This document shows, one piece after another, positions 8,890 through 17,516 of a DNA stretch of 64,000 nucleotides. Origin of the DNA: Flavobacteriales bacterium (GTDB taxonomy: Bacteria; Bacteroidota; Bacteroidia; Flavobacteriales_F; PHOS-HE28); assembly GCA_016705545.1 (NCBI GenBank), contig JADIYA010000014.1, forward strand, positions 75,517-139,516, given 5' to 3'. The first letter of the stretch is position 1; every line of letters begins with the position of its first letter. The translations under genes were made by a program, and so were the position numbers. The notes beneath the pieces are model-generated. The model saw only the letters and a program-made list of their open reading frames with translations. It had not been told where the DNA came from and did not search any database.

Positions 8890-10074
8890 ATGCACCTATC
8901 GCCCGTCGTAAAGTCCATTGTCGAGCCCGCCACCCTGCTGATGGCCCGCCGGAGCCGTGAATTGCGGGCGCAGGGCCGCGACATCGTCGACCTCAGCCTC
9001 GGCGAGCCCGACCATGCCCCACCCGCCTTCGCGCTGGAGGCGGCCCACGAAGCCTTGCGCGGCCCGTGGCACAAGTACACACCGGTGAACGGCTACCTCG
9101 ACGTGCGCGAAGCCATCGCGGCCAAGCTGCAGCGCGACAACGGCCTGGCGTATTCGCCCGAGCAGATCGTGATCAGCACCGGCGCCAAGCACAGCATCAT
9201 GAACGCGGTGATGGCCTTGTGCGGGCCCGGCGACGAAGTGGTGATCCCCGCGCCGTACTGGGTGAGCTACTCCGAGCAGGTGAAGCTCGCCGGCGCCACG
9301 CCCGTGATCGTGCGGAGCAACCTCGACGAGGATTGGAAAGCGCCGGTGGATCGAATCGCTTCGGCCATCACCCCGCGCACGCGCCTGCTGATGTTCAGCT
9401 CGCCGTGCAATCCGAGCGGATCAGTGCTCACCCGCACCGAGCTCGAAGCGCTGGCCGCCGTGGTGGCGCGCCATCCCGGGCTGTACGTGATCGCTGACGA
9501 GATCTATGAGCACATCGTCTTCGAGGGCGAGCACGTGAGCTTCGCCTCGCTGCCCGGCATGGCCGAACGCACCATCACGGTGAATGGCCTGAGCAAGGCC
9601 TTCGCGCTCACCGGCTGGCGCATCGGCTACATCGGCGCACCGCTGTGGATCGCACAGGCATGCACCAAGGTGCAGGGCCAATTCACCAGCGGCGCCAACA
9701 GCATCGCCCAGCGCGTCACCATCGCATGCATGGAGGCCGACCCCGCGCTGCTCGCGCCCATGCGCGCCGATTTCCTGCGCCGCCGCGACCTCACGCTCAC
9801 GGCCATGAAGGCGATCCCCGGCTGGCGCTGCAACGTGCCGCAGGGCGCCTTCTACCTGCTGCCCGATGTGAGCGCATCCATCAACGGCAGCAGCATCAAG
9901 GGCGCGGTGGACCTGAGCCTCCACCTGCTCGACACCGCCGGCGTGAGCCTGGTTGAAGGCGCCTCCTTCGGTGCCGAGGGCACCTTGCGCATCAGCTACG
10001 CCACCAGCGACGATAAGCTCGTTGAGGCCATGGCGCGCGTCGCCAAAGCCGTCGCACAGCTGGCAACCGCATGA
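8890..10074 (+). CDS. aspC: PLP-dependent aminotransferase, aspartate aminotransferase family
   Basis: 394 residues, the full length of class I/II aminotransferases. It resembles the bacterial Thermus-type aspartate aminotransferases, which swap amino groups between aspartate/glutamate and their 2-oxoacids in the cytoplasm. Visible: SLGEPDH near the N-terminus, YTPVNGYLDVREAIA (substrate/cofactor contact region), SSPCNPSG with the conserved Asn, ADEIYEHIVF with the Asp and Tyr that hold PLP, and VNGLSKAFALTGWRIGY with the Schiff-base lysine at K236. Exact substrate preference cannot be fixed by reading. The stop overlaps the start of the next gene (ATGA at 10071-10074), implying coupled translation. 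Confidence 0.85.
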   Translation: MHLSPVVKSIVEPATLLMARRSRELRAQGRDIVDLSLGEPDHAPPAFALEAAHEALRGPWHKYTPVNGYLDVREAIAAKLQRDNGLAYSPEQIVISTGAKHSIMNAVMALCGPGDEVVIPAPYWVSYSEQVKLAGATPVIVRSNLDEDWKAPVDRIASAITPRTRLLMFSSPCNPSGSVLTRTELEALAAVVARHPGLYVIADEIYEHIVFEGEHVSFASLPGMAERTITVNGLSKAFALTGWRIGYIGAPLWIAQACTKVQGQFTSGANSIAQRVTIACMEADPALLAPMRADFLRRRDLTLTAMKAIPGWRCNVPQGAFYLLPDVSASINGSSIKGAVDLSLHLLDTAGVSLVEGASFGAEGTLRISYATSDDKLVEAMARVAKAVAQLATA

Positions 10075-11066
10075 GTGCCATCGACGCATTCCTGAGCAAG
10101 GCCGAAGGCAGCACCGTGCTCGTGGTGGGCGATGTGATGGTGGACGCCTACCTCTGGGGGCGCGTGGACCGCATCAGCCCTGAGGCCCCGGTGCCCGTGG
10201 TGCAGGTGACGCACCGCAGCGCGCGCTTGGGCGGCGCAGCGAACGTGGCGCTCAATGCGAAGGCGCTCGGCGCCAAGGCCATCATCGTGAGCGTGGCGGG
10301 CGACGATGAGAATGCCGATCGCGTGGAGCGCCTGCTCGCCGAACAGGAACTCACGCCCGATGGCCTTGTCCGTTCACCGCTGCGACGCACCACCGTGAAG
10401 ACACGCGTGATCAGCGCCCAGCAGCATGTGGTGCGCGTGGATGAAGAGCAGGAGGACGACCTCAGCGCAACCGATGAGCGCGCGTTGCTCGATCGCATCG
10501 CCTTGATCCTGCGCAACGACCGCCCCGGCGTGATCGTGCTGGAGGACTACAACAAAGGCGTGCTCACCGCCGGGGTGATCGAAGGCATCGTGGCCATGGC
10601 GCGCGCGCAGGGCATCCCGGTGGCGGTGGATCCGAAGAAGAAGAACTTCCTCGCGTACCGGGGCGTTACCCTCTTCAAGCCGAACCTGAAGGAATTGCGC
10701 GAAGGCCTGAAGATGGACATCGACCCCACCGACGACATGAGCCTCGATCGCGCCGTGCGCCAGCTCGAAGAGCGCTTGGGCAATGCCATCTCGCTGGTGA
10801 CCTTGAGCGAGCACGGCGCCTTCGTGCACGATGCGCGCGGGGGCCAGCGCATCGCCGCGCACAAGCGCAAGATCATCGACGTGAGCGGCGCCGGCGACAC
10901 CGTGATCGCTGTGGCGGCATTGGCACTCGCGCAGGGCTTGGCGCCAGCGGTCATCGCCGCACTCAGCAACCTGGCCGGCGGGCTGGTCTGCGAGGAGGTC
11001 GGCGTGGCGCCCATCGACCGTGAGCGCTTCCGATCGGAATGCGAACGATTGCGCCTGCTCGCATGA
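10071..11066 (+). CDS. rfaE1: D-glycero-beta-D-manno-heptose-7-phosphate kinase (HldE domain I)
   Basis: 331-residue PfkB/ribokinase-fold kinase. The family adds the anomeric phosphate to heptose 7-phosphate on the way to ADP-heptose for the LPS core. Visible: GDVMVDAYLWGRVDRISPEAP at the N-terminus, LGGAANVALN (sugar site), DPKKKNF, FKPNLKE and the ribokinase signature DVSGAGDT with catalytic base D276. It contains only the kinase half; no nucleotidyltransferase domain is fused. The preceding pathway step, GmhA, is at 28202. Start and stop both overlap neighbours (ATGA), so it sits in the middle of a translationally coupled run. Confidence 0.9.
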   Translation: MSAIDAFLSKAEGSTVLVVGDVMVDAYLWGRVDRISPEAPVPVVQVTHRSARLGGAANVALNAKALGAKAIIVSVAGDDENADRVERLLAEQELTPDGLVRSPLRRTTVKTRVISAQQHVVRVDEEQEDDLSATDERALLDRIALILRNDRPGVIVLEDYNKGVLTAGVIEGIVAMARAQGIPVAVDPKKKNFLAYRGVTLFKPNLKELREGLKMDIDPTDDMSLDRAVRQLEERLGNAISLVTLSEHGAFVHDARGGQRIAAHKRKIIDVSGAGDTVIAVAALALAQGLAPAVIAALSNLAGGLVCEEVGVAPIDRERFRSECERLRLLA

Positions 11067-11785
11067 CCGTGAAGCCCTACACCGAGGAAGGCAGCAAGCG
11101 TGAGCAGGTCGAGCACATGTTCGACGCCATCGCTCCGAAATACGATCTGCTGAACCGGCTCTTCTCCCTCGGCATCGACCAAGGCTGGCGGCGGAAAGTG
11201 ATCCGCATGGTGAAAGCGCGGCCCGTGGCGCACCTGCTGGATGTGGCCACCGGCACGGCCGACCTGGCGATCATGGCCGCGCGCAAGGGCGCAGCACCGC
11301 AGGTGACCGGCGTTGACATCAGTGAAGGCATGCTGAGCCACGGCCGCGTGAAGGTGAAGGCCGATGGCCTCGACGGACGCGTAACGCTGCTCCGCGCGGA
11401 CAGCGCTGCGCTGCCCTTCGCCGATGGAAGCTTCGATGCGGCCACCGTGGCCTTCGGTGCGCGCAACTTCGAGGACCTCGAGCTCGGCCTGCGCGAGATG
11501 CTGCGCGTGCTCAAGCCCGATGGACGCCTCTTCGTGCTCGAGTTCAGCAAGCCCCGAGGAACGGTCATGGGCGCGCTCTTCCGCTTCTACTTCCACCGCG
11601 TGATGCCCGCGATCGGCCGCCTCGTCAGCCGCGACAGCGCCGCATACACCTACCTGCCGCAGAGCGTCGATGCGTTCCCCAGCGGCACCGACTTCGTGCG
11701 CGTGCTGGAGCGCTGCGGCGCGCGCGATGCGAAGGCCCAAACGGTGACCGGCGGCATCGCGACGATCTACAGCGCGCGCGCATGA
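11063..11785 (+). CDS. ubiE: Demethylmenaquinone methyltransferase (UbiE/MenG)
   Basis: 240-residue class I SAM methyltransferase that makes the final C-methylation of menaquinone. Diagnostic features: FDAIAPKYDLLNRLFSLGID near the N-terminus, LDVATGTADLAI (SAM motif I), GVDISEGML, AVAFGARNF-type block (ATVAFGARNFEDL), LKPDGRLFVLEFSKP and YTYLPQSVDAFP. The start at ATG 11063 overlaps the kinase stop (ATGA). Its stop overlaps a possible earlier ATG of the next gene, porT; ubiE next to porT is, as I recall, a common arrangement in Bacteroidota. Confidence 0.93.
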   Translation: MTVKPYTEEGSKREQVEHMFDAIAPKYDLLNRLFSLGIDQGWRRKVIRMVKARPVAHLLDVATGTADLAIMAARKGAAPQVTGVDISEGMLSHGRVKVKADGLDGRVTLLRADSAALPFADGSFDAATVAFGARNFEDLELGLREMLRVLKPDGRLFVLEFSKPRGTVMGALFRFYFHRVMPAIGRLVSRDSAAYTYLPQSVDAFPSGTDFVRVLERCGARDAKAQTVTGGIATIYSARA

Positions 11786-11813
11786 ACCGCCCGGCTTCGC
11801 AAGGATCGCTGCC

Positions 11814-11821
11814 TACTTTCG
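11814..11821 (+). promoter_or_regulatory. Putative -7 box (TACTTTCG) inside the ubiE-porT junction
   Basis: Fits TAnnTT[T/C]G and lies 11 bases before ATG 11833. It supports that ATG as the porT start when porT is transcribed alone. Confidence 0.4.
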
Positions 11822-11832
11822 TTGCCGCATCC

Positions 11833-12558
11833 ATGATCCTCCGCGCGCGCCACCTCGCCATCGCCTGCATCCTCCCGCTCTCGCTGCCATTGGCCGCGCA
11901 GCGCGATCGTCGCATCGTGCAGGAGAACCTGCCCACCTTCGACCTGCGCCCCTTCCACTTCGGCTTCCTGCTCAGCTACAACACCAGCGACCTGAATGTG
12001 AGGATGAAGCCCGGCGTCCTCACCGACACCCTGCTCGCCCTCGACCACATCCGCCAGCCGGGCTTCAACCTCGGCATCGTGGCCAGCTACAACCTGAACA
12101 AGAACTTCAGCATCCGGCTGCTGCCCACATTGTCCTTCCAAGAACGCAAGCTGCAGTACACCTTCCTGCGCACCGATGGCCGCGAGGTCATCTTCCAGAA
12201 GCCTGTGGAGAGCACCTATCTCGAGTTCCCGGTGCTCGCCAAGTTCCGCAGCGACCGCATCAACAACTTCGCGGTGTACCTGATCGGCGGAGGCAAGTTC
12301 GCCATCGACATGGCGAGCCAGAAGGATGTGGACAATGCGCTCGACGACGAGATCGTGGTGAAGCTGGCGAAGTACGACTACGCGGCAGAGGTCGGTGGCG
12401 GCTTCGACATGTTCCTGCCCTATTTCAAATTCGGGATCGAGCTCAAGACCAGCTTCGGATTCCCGAACCTGCTGATCGACGACGATACGCGCTTCAGCCG
12501 GCCGATTGACAGCATCCGCTCGAAAGCGTGGGTGCTCACCTTCACCTTCGAGGGTTGA
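11833..12558 (+). CDS. porT: Outer-membrane T9SS component PorT
   Basis: 241 residues from ATG 11833; an ATG at 11782 that overlaps the ubiE stop would add 17 residues before the signal peptide. MILRARHLAIACILPLSLPLAAQ is a typical signal peptide. The mature part reads as a small beta-barrel: FHFGFLLSYNTSD, the LPTLSFQERKLQY strand pair, STYLEFPVLAKFRS, YLIGGGKFAID, a PYFKFGIELKTSFG strand and a terminal WVLTFTFEG. These match the PorT/SprT family, an outer-membrane protein needed for type IX secretion and gliding. It sits at the end of the aminotransferase-rfaE1-ubiE run. Four T9SS cargo proteins in this window would depend on the system. Confidence 0.85.
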   Translation: MILRARHLAIACILPLSLPLAAQRDRRIVQENLPTFDLRPFHFGFLLSYNTSDLNVRMKPGVLTDTLLALDHIRQPGFNLGIVASYNLNKNFSIRLLPTLSFQERKLQYTFLRTDGREVIFQKPVESTYLEFPVLAKFRSDRINNFAVYLIGGGKFAIDMASQKDVDNALDDEIVVKLAKYDYAAEVGGGFDMFLPYFKFGIELKTSFGFPNLLIDDDTRFSRPIDSIRSKAWVLTFTFEG

Positions 12559-12636
12559 ACGCGGAACGGGCTCCTGGCCTGTCCGCCCTTGCTCCAGTTG
12601 CCCGGGATCCCGCGCTTGACCGCATCTTGCAGGCCG

Positions 12637-14205
12637 ATGCAGCGCACCGTCGAGATCGCCCTATCGCCGCGAGAGGCCGCGGACCCGGTGCTGGTGCGCG
12701 ATGCCGCTGAAGAGGCAGCGGCCATGGCGCGCGGAACGGCCTTGGCCTCGCGCGTGCTCAAACGCTCGGTGGATGCGCGCAGCAAGCAGCCGCTCATCCG
12801 CATGCGCGTGCTGGTGAGCGATGCGCCCATCGCCGATGAACCCGTGGCACGGCCCGAACTGCATGATGTGAGTGCGGCCCCGAGGGTGATCATCGTGGGC
12901 GCCGGTCCGGCCGGGCTCTTCTGCGCCTTGCGCTGCATCGAGCGCGGGCTTCGCCCGGTGGTGCTGGAGCGCGGCAAGGATGTGCGCGCGCGCCGCCGCG
13001 ACCTCGCTGCGATCAACAAGCTGCACGTGGTGGACCCCGACAGCAACTACTGCTTCGGCGAAGGCGGCGCCGGCACCTACAGCGATGGCAAGCTCTACAC
13101 GCGCAGCCATAAGCGGGGCGATGTCGAGGGCGTGCTGCGGGCGCTGGTGGCCTTCGGTGCCAGTCCCGACATCCTGGTTGATGCGCATCCGCACATCGGC
13201 ACCAACAAGCTGCCGGGCATCATCACTGCCATGCGCGAGGCCATCGTGCGCGCGGGCGGCGAGGTGCGCTTCAACAGCAAGGTGACGGGGCTGCTGCGCG
13301 ATGATAGCGCAGTGCGCGGCGTGCGCCTCGCCGATGGAACCACGCTGACGGCGACAGCCACCGTGCTGGCCACCGGCCATTCCGCGCGCGACATCTTCCG
13401 CATGCTCGTGGCCGAAGGCATCCGGATCGAACGCAAGGACTTCGCGCTCGGCGTGCGCGTGGAGCATCCGCAGGCGATCATCGATCAGGCGCAATACCAC
13501 TGCGCGGTGCGCGACCCCTACCTGCCGCCGGCCAGCTACAGCCTGGTGCAGCAGGTCGAAGGCTTGGGCGTGTACAGCTTCTGCATGTGCCCCGGCGGGA
13601 TCATCGCGCCGTGCGCCACTGCGCCCGATGAAGTGGTCACCAATGGCTGGAGCCCGAGCAAGCGCAACAATCCCTTCGCCAACTCGGGTGTGGTGGTGAC
13701 CATTTCACCTGAGCACGCTCGAACGAATCCGCGCGATCCGTCGGACCCGCTCTGGGGCATGCACTACCAGCGTGATGCTGAGCACGCCGCGTGGAAGGCG
13801 GGCGGGAAACGGCAGAGCGCGCCCGCCCAGCGCCTCGATGACTTCATCCAAGGCCGTGCGTCGATTGATGTCCCCGCGTGCAGCTATCCGCCGGGCATCG
13901 TTCCGTGGCGCGTGGACGAGCTGCTGCCGCAGGAGGTCTCGCTGCGCTTGCGCGAAGGCTTCAAGGCCTTCGGCCAGAAGATGCGCGGCTACCGCACCAA
14001 TGAAGCCGTGGTGGTAGCGGTGGAGAGCCGCACCAGCTCACCGGTGCGCGTGCCCCGCGACGCGATCACGCTGGAGCATGCGGGTGCGCCCGGTCTTTAC
14101 CCCTGCGGCGAAGGGGCCGGCTATGCAGGGGGGATCGTGAGCGCTGCGATGGATGGCCAGCGCGTGGCCGAGGCGATCGCGCAGCGCTACAACGTTCGCG
14201 CCTGA
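12637..14205 (+). CDS. NAD(P)/FAD-dependent oxidoreductase of the large FAD-dependent protein family
   Basis: 522 residues from ATG 12637. An N-terminal domain of about 80 residues (RVLKRSVDARSKQPLIRMRV) precedes an FAD-binding Rossmann motif VIIVGAGPAGLFCALRC with VVLERG following. Further conserved blocks are CFGEGGAGTYSDGKLYT, a TVLATGHSARD FAD loop, YSFCMCPGGIIAP, and a C-terminal GLYPCGEGAGYAGGI-SAAMDG. This is the architecture of conserved, functionally undefined FAD proteins widespread in bacteria (often listed as FAD-dependent dehydrogenase). The substrate is unknown. It converges on the RNA methyltransferase, overlapping its end by 19 bases. Confidence 0.8.
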   Translation: MQRTVEIALSPREAADPVLVRDAAEEAAAMARGTALASRVLKRSVDARSKQPLIRMRVLVSDAPIADEPVARPELHDVSAAPRVIIVGAGPAGLFCALRCIERGLRPVVLERGKDVRARRRDLAAINKLHVVDPDSNYCFGEGGAGTYSDGKLYTRSHKRGDVEGVLRALVAFGASPDILVDAHPHIGTNKLPGIITAMREAIVRAGGEVRFNSKVTGLLRDDSAVRGVRLADGTTLTATATVLATGHSARDIFRMLVAEGIRIERKDFALGVRVEHPQAIIDQAQYHCAVRDPYLPPASYSLVQQVEGLGVYSFCMCPGGIIAPCATAPDEVVTNGWSPSKRNNPFANSGVVVTISPEHARTNPRDPSDPLWGMHYQRDAEHAAWKAGGKRQSAPAQRLDDFIQGRASIDVPACSYPPGIVPWRVDELLPQEVSLRLREGFKAFGQKMRGYRTNEAVVVAVESRTSSPVRVPRDAITLEHAGAPGLYPCGEGAGYAGGIVSAAMDGQRVAEAIAQRYNVRA

Positions 14206-14954
14206 CGGAGGAACTCCATGCACAGTGCGCTGGCCGCCATGGCCACATTGAGCGATTCGGCAGCACCCGCACGCGGCACGGCGATGATGCGTGCGCCGAT
14301 CCCGCGCACCGCAGGCGAAGGCCCATGCGATTCGCTGCCAAGGATCAGGATGGCCGGACGCTGCAAACGCAGGGTGAAGGCATCATCGCCTTCCATGCTG
14401 GCGAGGTAGAGCGCGGCCCCCTCGGCGCGCAGCCGGTCGAGCTCGCGCGGCAGATCGCAGCGCTGCACCGCCACGCGGAAGAGCGAGCCCATGCTGGCCT
14501 GCACGCATTTCGGGTTGAATTCCTCCACGCTATCGGTGCTGCAGAGCACACGGCGCGCACCGAACCAATCGGCGATGCGCAGCAAGGTGCCCATGTTGCC
14601 CGGGTCCGCAATGCCATCGAGCGCGAGCACGAGTTCATCTTCCTGAAGCGGTGCAATGGGCATGGGTGCGGGCATCGCGGCCACGGCGATCATGGTATTG
14701 CCGCTCTCGAGCGTGCCCATTCGCTCGAGCTCATGCGGCGGATGGACCTGCACAAGTTCCCGGGGGAAATCATGGGCTGCTCCTTCGGCCACATGGATCG
14801 CACGCACCCGCCATGATGAAGCGAGGAGCTCTGCGATGAGCTTCGGTCCTTGCACGAGGAACGATCCTTGCTCCTGCCGGAACTTCTTCTGGTGCAGCGC
14901 CCTGACGGCGCGCCATTCCAAGCGGGTGCTCAACGTGCGGATATATTTGGCCAT
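14187..14954 (-). CDS. TrmH-family (SpoU) RNA 2'-O-methyltransferase
   Basis: 255 residues from ATG 14954. The N-terminal substrate-binding domain (RALHQKKFRQEQGSFLVQGPK) is followed by the SPOUT knot with its three motifs: GIADPGNMGTLLRIADWF, ILGSESHGPS and IIAVPRAGAAESLNVAMAAS. Members methylate ribose 2'-OH in rRNA or tRNA; the precise site cannot be told. The gene is divergent from the TamL-like gene. If ATG 14953 is used for that gene, the two start codons overlap within one CATG. A TACTTTGC stretch at 14984-14991 on this strand may be its -7 box. Confidence 0.88.
   Translation of the reverse strand: MAKYIRTLSTRLEWRAVRALHQKKFRQEQGSFLVQGPKLIAELLASSWRVRAIHVAEGAAHDFPRELVQVHPPHELERMGTLESGNTMIAVAAMPAPMPIAPLQEDELVLALDGIADPGNMGTLLRIADWFGARRVLCSTDSVEEFNPKCVQASMGSLFRVAVQRCDLPRELDRLRAEGAALYLASMEGDDAFTLRLQRPAILILGSESHGPSPAVRGIGARIIAVPRAGAAESLNVAMAASALCMEFLRQARTL
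14942..14949 (+). promoter_or_regulatory. Exact-consensus -7 box (TATATTTG)
   Basis: A perfect TAnnTTTG inside an AT-rich patch, only three bases before ATG 14953 of the TamL-like gene, and inside the 5' end of the opposite-strand methyltransferase gene. Transcription from here would give an mRNA with essentially no leader. Confidence 0.5.
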
Positions 14955-17481
14955 GCCTGCGCTGCGCGCGCCAAGCCGGTCGCGCAAAGTAGGCAGCACC
15001 ATCTGCTCCTTGGGGCGCACCACGCGGCATATCCTGTCAGGGCTCACGGCATTGGTCCTGCTCAATGGCTGCGACCCTACGCGCCGGTTAGCCGAGGAAC
15101 AGGTGCTGGTATCGCGCACCCGGATGCGGGTGGTGGGCGCGAGCGAGGTGCCGGGCTCCGAACTGGAGACCATCATCAAGCAGAAGCCCAACAAGCGGGT
15201 GCTGGCCATCCCCTTCTACCTGAACATGCACAACCTGCCCGATCCGCAGCGCATGAAGCAGTGGCAGGCGAAGAAGGATGCGCGCATCGACCGGATCAAC
15301 GTGCGGCGGCGCGCGAAGGGCCGCGACACCTTGGCCTACCGTCGCACGCGCGCGCAATGGCTGCGCGAAACGGTGGGCGAGCCCCCGGTGATCCTGGACA
15401 GTACGCTCACCGACCGCACCACGGACCAGATGGAGCTCTACCTCTCGAAGGAAGGCTACTTCCATGCGCGCGTTTCGAGCGAGGTTGCGCTGCGCGAAAG
15501 GGCCTGGTGGGGCCGGAAGCTGCACCGGCCGAAAGCCAGGGTCACCTACACGGCCGAGCCGGGCGTGCCCTATCGGTTGCGCGGGGTCCGCTTCGATGTG
15601 GACGATGAGCGCATCCGCTCACTGGTGCAGGCCGAATGGGACAAGCGGCTGTTGCGCGAGGGGCTGCGCTTCGATGGCGACCTGCTCGATCAGGAACGCA
15701 CGCGCATCACCGATGCCCTGCGCGGCAACGGCTACCTCTACTTCACGCGCGACCTGATCCAGTACCGCGCCGACACCACCGTGGGCGGCCACCAAGCGGA
15801 CCTCGTGCTCAGCTTCGAGCGGCCCGGGGCGCCCAAGGAGCGGGGCCTTGCCGGCACCGCCGAAGGCACCTCCTTCGATCTGCGCGACGTGTACATCAGC
15901 ACCTTCAGGCCCGTGCGCGGAAGCGTGGCGCTGGCTGACACCCTGCGCGAAGGCGGCGCCATCTTCCTGTTCCATGGGCGCATGCGCTTCAAGCCTAAGG
16001 CGCTGCTGCACCCGGTATTCCTGCACCCGAATGAGCGCTTCGACCAAGGAAAGGTCGCCGGCACGTACCGCAGGCTCGTGAGCACCGGCGCCTTCGATCG
16101 CGTGGACATCAGCTTCGACACCACCGGTATCGGCAAGCGCGGCTTGACCGATGCGCGGATCACGCTGCTTCCGGGCAAGCACCAGACCGTGAGCACCGAA
16201 GGATTCGTGACCAACCGGGGCGGCGCCTTGGGCACCTCGATCAACGTGGGCTACCGGCATCGCAACATCTTCCGCACGCTGGCCTCCTTGCAAGCCCAAA
16301 TGACCGTAGGCTTCGAGGCCCAACAGCGCATCGCGGGCTCTGGCGGCACCGAGGAATCGACCGGTGACGTGGGCGCCCTCACCGCCTTCAACACCTTGAG
16401 CATCGGGCCGGAGGTCACCTTTTCGTTGCCGCGCCCCTTCGCGGGCCTCTTCAGCAAGAGCAGCAGCAGCCAATTGCTGCTGACCGCGTTGTACAACTTC
16501 CAGCAGCGGCCCGATTTCACGCGCAACCTGGTGAAGATGAGCGTGGGCCTGCAATGGCAGGAATCGCGCGCCAACACCATCGGGCTATTCCCCTTGGAGG
16601 TGAACACCATCAAGATCCCGCGCATCTCGCCGGGCTTCCGCAACTACCTCGAGCAAGCGCGCAATCCGGTGCTGCTCAACAGCTACACCGACCACTTGAT
16701 CGCCAGCATGCGCGCAACCCTGGTGCACAGCACGCCCGATGCTGCCAAGGCCCGAAACGCCTTCTACTTGCGCGCAGTGGCCGAATGGGCGGGCCATCCG
16801 TTGCTGCTGCTCATGGCCGAGAGCGCCACCGACAGCACAGGGCAATCGTTCAAGACGGTGGCTGGCGTGCGCTACGCGGAATTCATCAAAGGCGAGCTCG
16901 ATGCCCGGTGGCGGAGGAAACTGCATGACCGCAGCAGCTTGGCTTTCCGCGTGGCCGGCGGTGCGGCGCTGCCATACGGCAACCTGGGCGTGCTGCCCTT
17001 CGAGAGCAGCTTCTTCGTGGGCGGCGCCAACGGCCTGCGTGCATGGCGGGCGCGATCGGTGGGCCCGGGTTCCTTCAGCGAGCCGCTATCGGCCTACGAC
17101 CGGATCGGCGAAATGCGCATTGAGGCCAATGCCGAGTACCGCTTCAAGCTGATCGGCTTCCTCGAGGGCGCCTTCTTCACCGATGTGGGCAACGTGTGGA
17201 ACCTGAAGCCCAACGCGCAGCGGCCGGGCTCGGCGATCAGCAGTCAGTTCCTGAGCGAACTGGCCGTGGGCACCGGTGCGGGCGCGCGCTTCAACTTCGA
17301 TTTCTTCATCGTCCGCATCGATGTGGGATTGCAGACCAAGGACCCTTCTTTGCCAAAGGGTGAGCGATGGCTCTTCGAACCGAAAGAGCAGCACGAGGCG
17401 CGCGTGAGCGACCTGCTCGGCAGCAGCTACCGTTACCGGCCCGAGGTGAATTTCAATCTGGGCATCGGCTATCCATTCTGA
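14953..17481 (+). CDS. tamL: TamL-like Omp85-family outer-membrane lipoprotein
   Basis: Up to 842 residues from ATG 14953. The lipobox LVLLNGC (about residues 34-40) marks a lipoprotein signal, unlike BamA/TamA. POTRA-like repeats follow (YLSKEGYFHARVSSEV; RITDALRGNGYLYFTRD; RYRRLVSTGAFDR-type segment near base 16060), then a 16-stranded-type barrel with GGANGLRAWRARS (counterpart of the VRGY/F motif) and a terminal NLGIGYPF. Bacteroidota carry such lipidated TamA relatives, called TamL, that act with TamB in outer-membrane biogenesis. Next to TrmH is the expected neighbourhood, but no tamB follows. The signal peptide would be more typical with a start further in (TTG 15010), so the start is uncertain. 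Confidence 0.8.
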   Translation: MPALRAPSRSRKVGSTICSLGRTTRHILSGLTALVLLNGCDPTRRLAEEQVLVSRTRMRVVGASEVPGSELETIIKQKPNKRVLAIPFYLNMHNLPDPQRMKQWQAKKDARIDRINVRRRAKGRDTLAYRRTRAQWLRETVGEPPVILDSTLTDRTTDQMELYLSKEGYFHARVSSEVALRERAWWGRKLHRPKARVTYTAEPGVPYRLRGVRFDVDDERIRSLVQAEWDKRLLREGLRFDGDLLDQERTRITDALRGNGYLYFTRDLIQYRADTTVGGHQADLVLSFERPGAPKERGLAGTAEGTSFDLRDVYISTFRPVRGSVALADTLREGGAIFLFHGRMRFKPKALLHPVFLHPNERFDQGKVAGTYRRLVSTGAFDRVDISFDTTGIGKRGLTDARITLLPGKHQTVSTEGFVTNRGGALGTSINVGYRHRNIFRTLASLQAQMTVGFEAQQRIAGSGGTEESTGDVGALTAFNTLSIGPEVTFSLPRPFAGLFSKSSSSQLLLTALYNFQQRPDFTRNLVKMSVGLQWQESRANTIGLFPLEVNTIKIPRISPGFRNYLEQARNPVLLNSYTDHLIASMRATLVHSTPDAAKARNAFYLRAVAEWAGHPLLLLMAESATDSTGQSFKTVAGVRYAEFIKGELDARWRRKLHDRSSLAFRVAGGAALPYGNLGVLPFESSFFVGGANGLRAWRARSVGPGSFSEPLSAYDRIGEMRIEANAEYRFKLIGFLEGAFFTDVGNVWNLKPNAQRPGSAISSQFLSELAVGTGAGARFNFDFFIVRIDVGLQTKDPSLPKGERWLFEPKEQHEARVSDLLGSSYRYRPEVNFNLGIGYPF

Positions 17482-17504
17482 GGGAGAAGGCCTATTGGCC
17501 CCGG

Positions 17505-17512
17505 TACCTTCG
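17505..17512 (+). promoter_or_regulatory. Putative -7 box (TACCTTCG)
   Basis: Fits TAnnTT[T/C]G and ends four bases before ATG 17517, implying a leaderless or nearly leaderless transcript. Confidence 0.45.
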
Positions 17513-17516
17513 CCGC

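Noticed and set aside
8253..9080. Longer start for the minus-strand membrane protein at 9080
   Set aside because: The extra 97 residues are Arg/Ser-rich shadow sequence of the aminotransferase gene; ATG 8789 gives a clean N-terminal helix.
14656..14952. Upstream extension of the TamL-like gene
   Set aside because: It lies wholly inside the opposite-strand methyltransferase and has no signal-peptide character.
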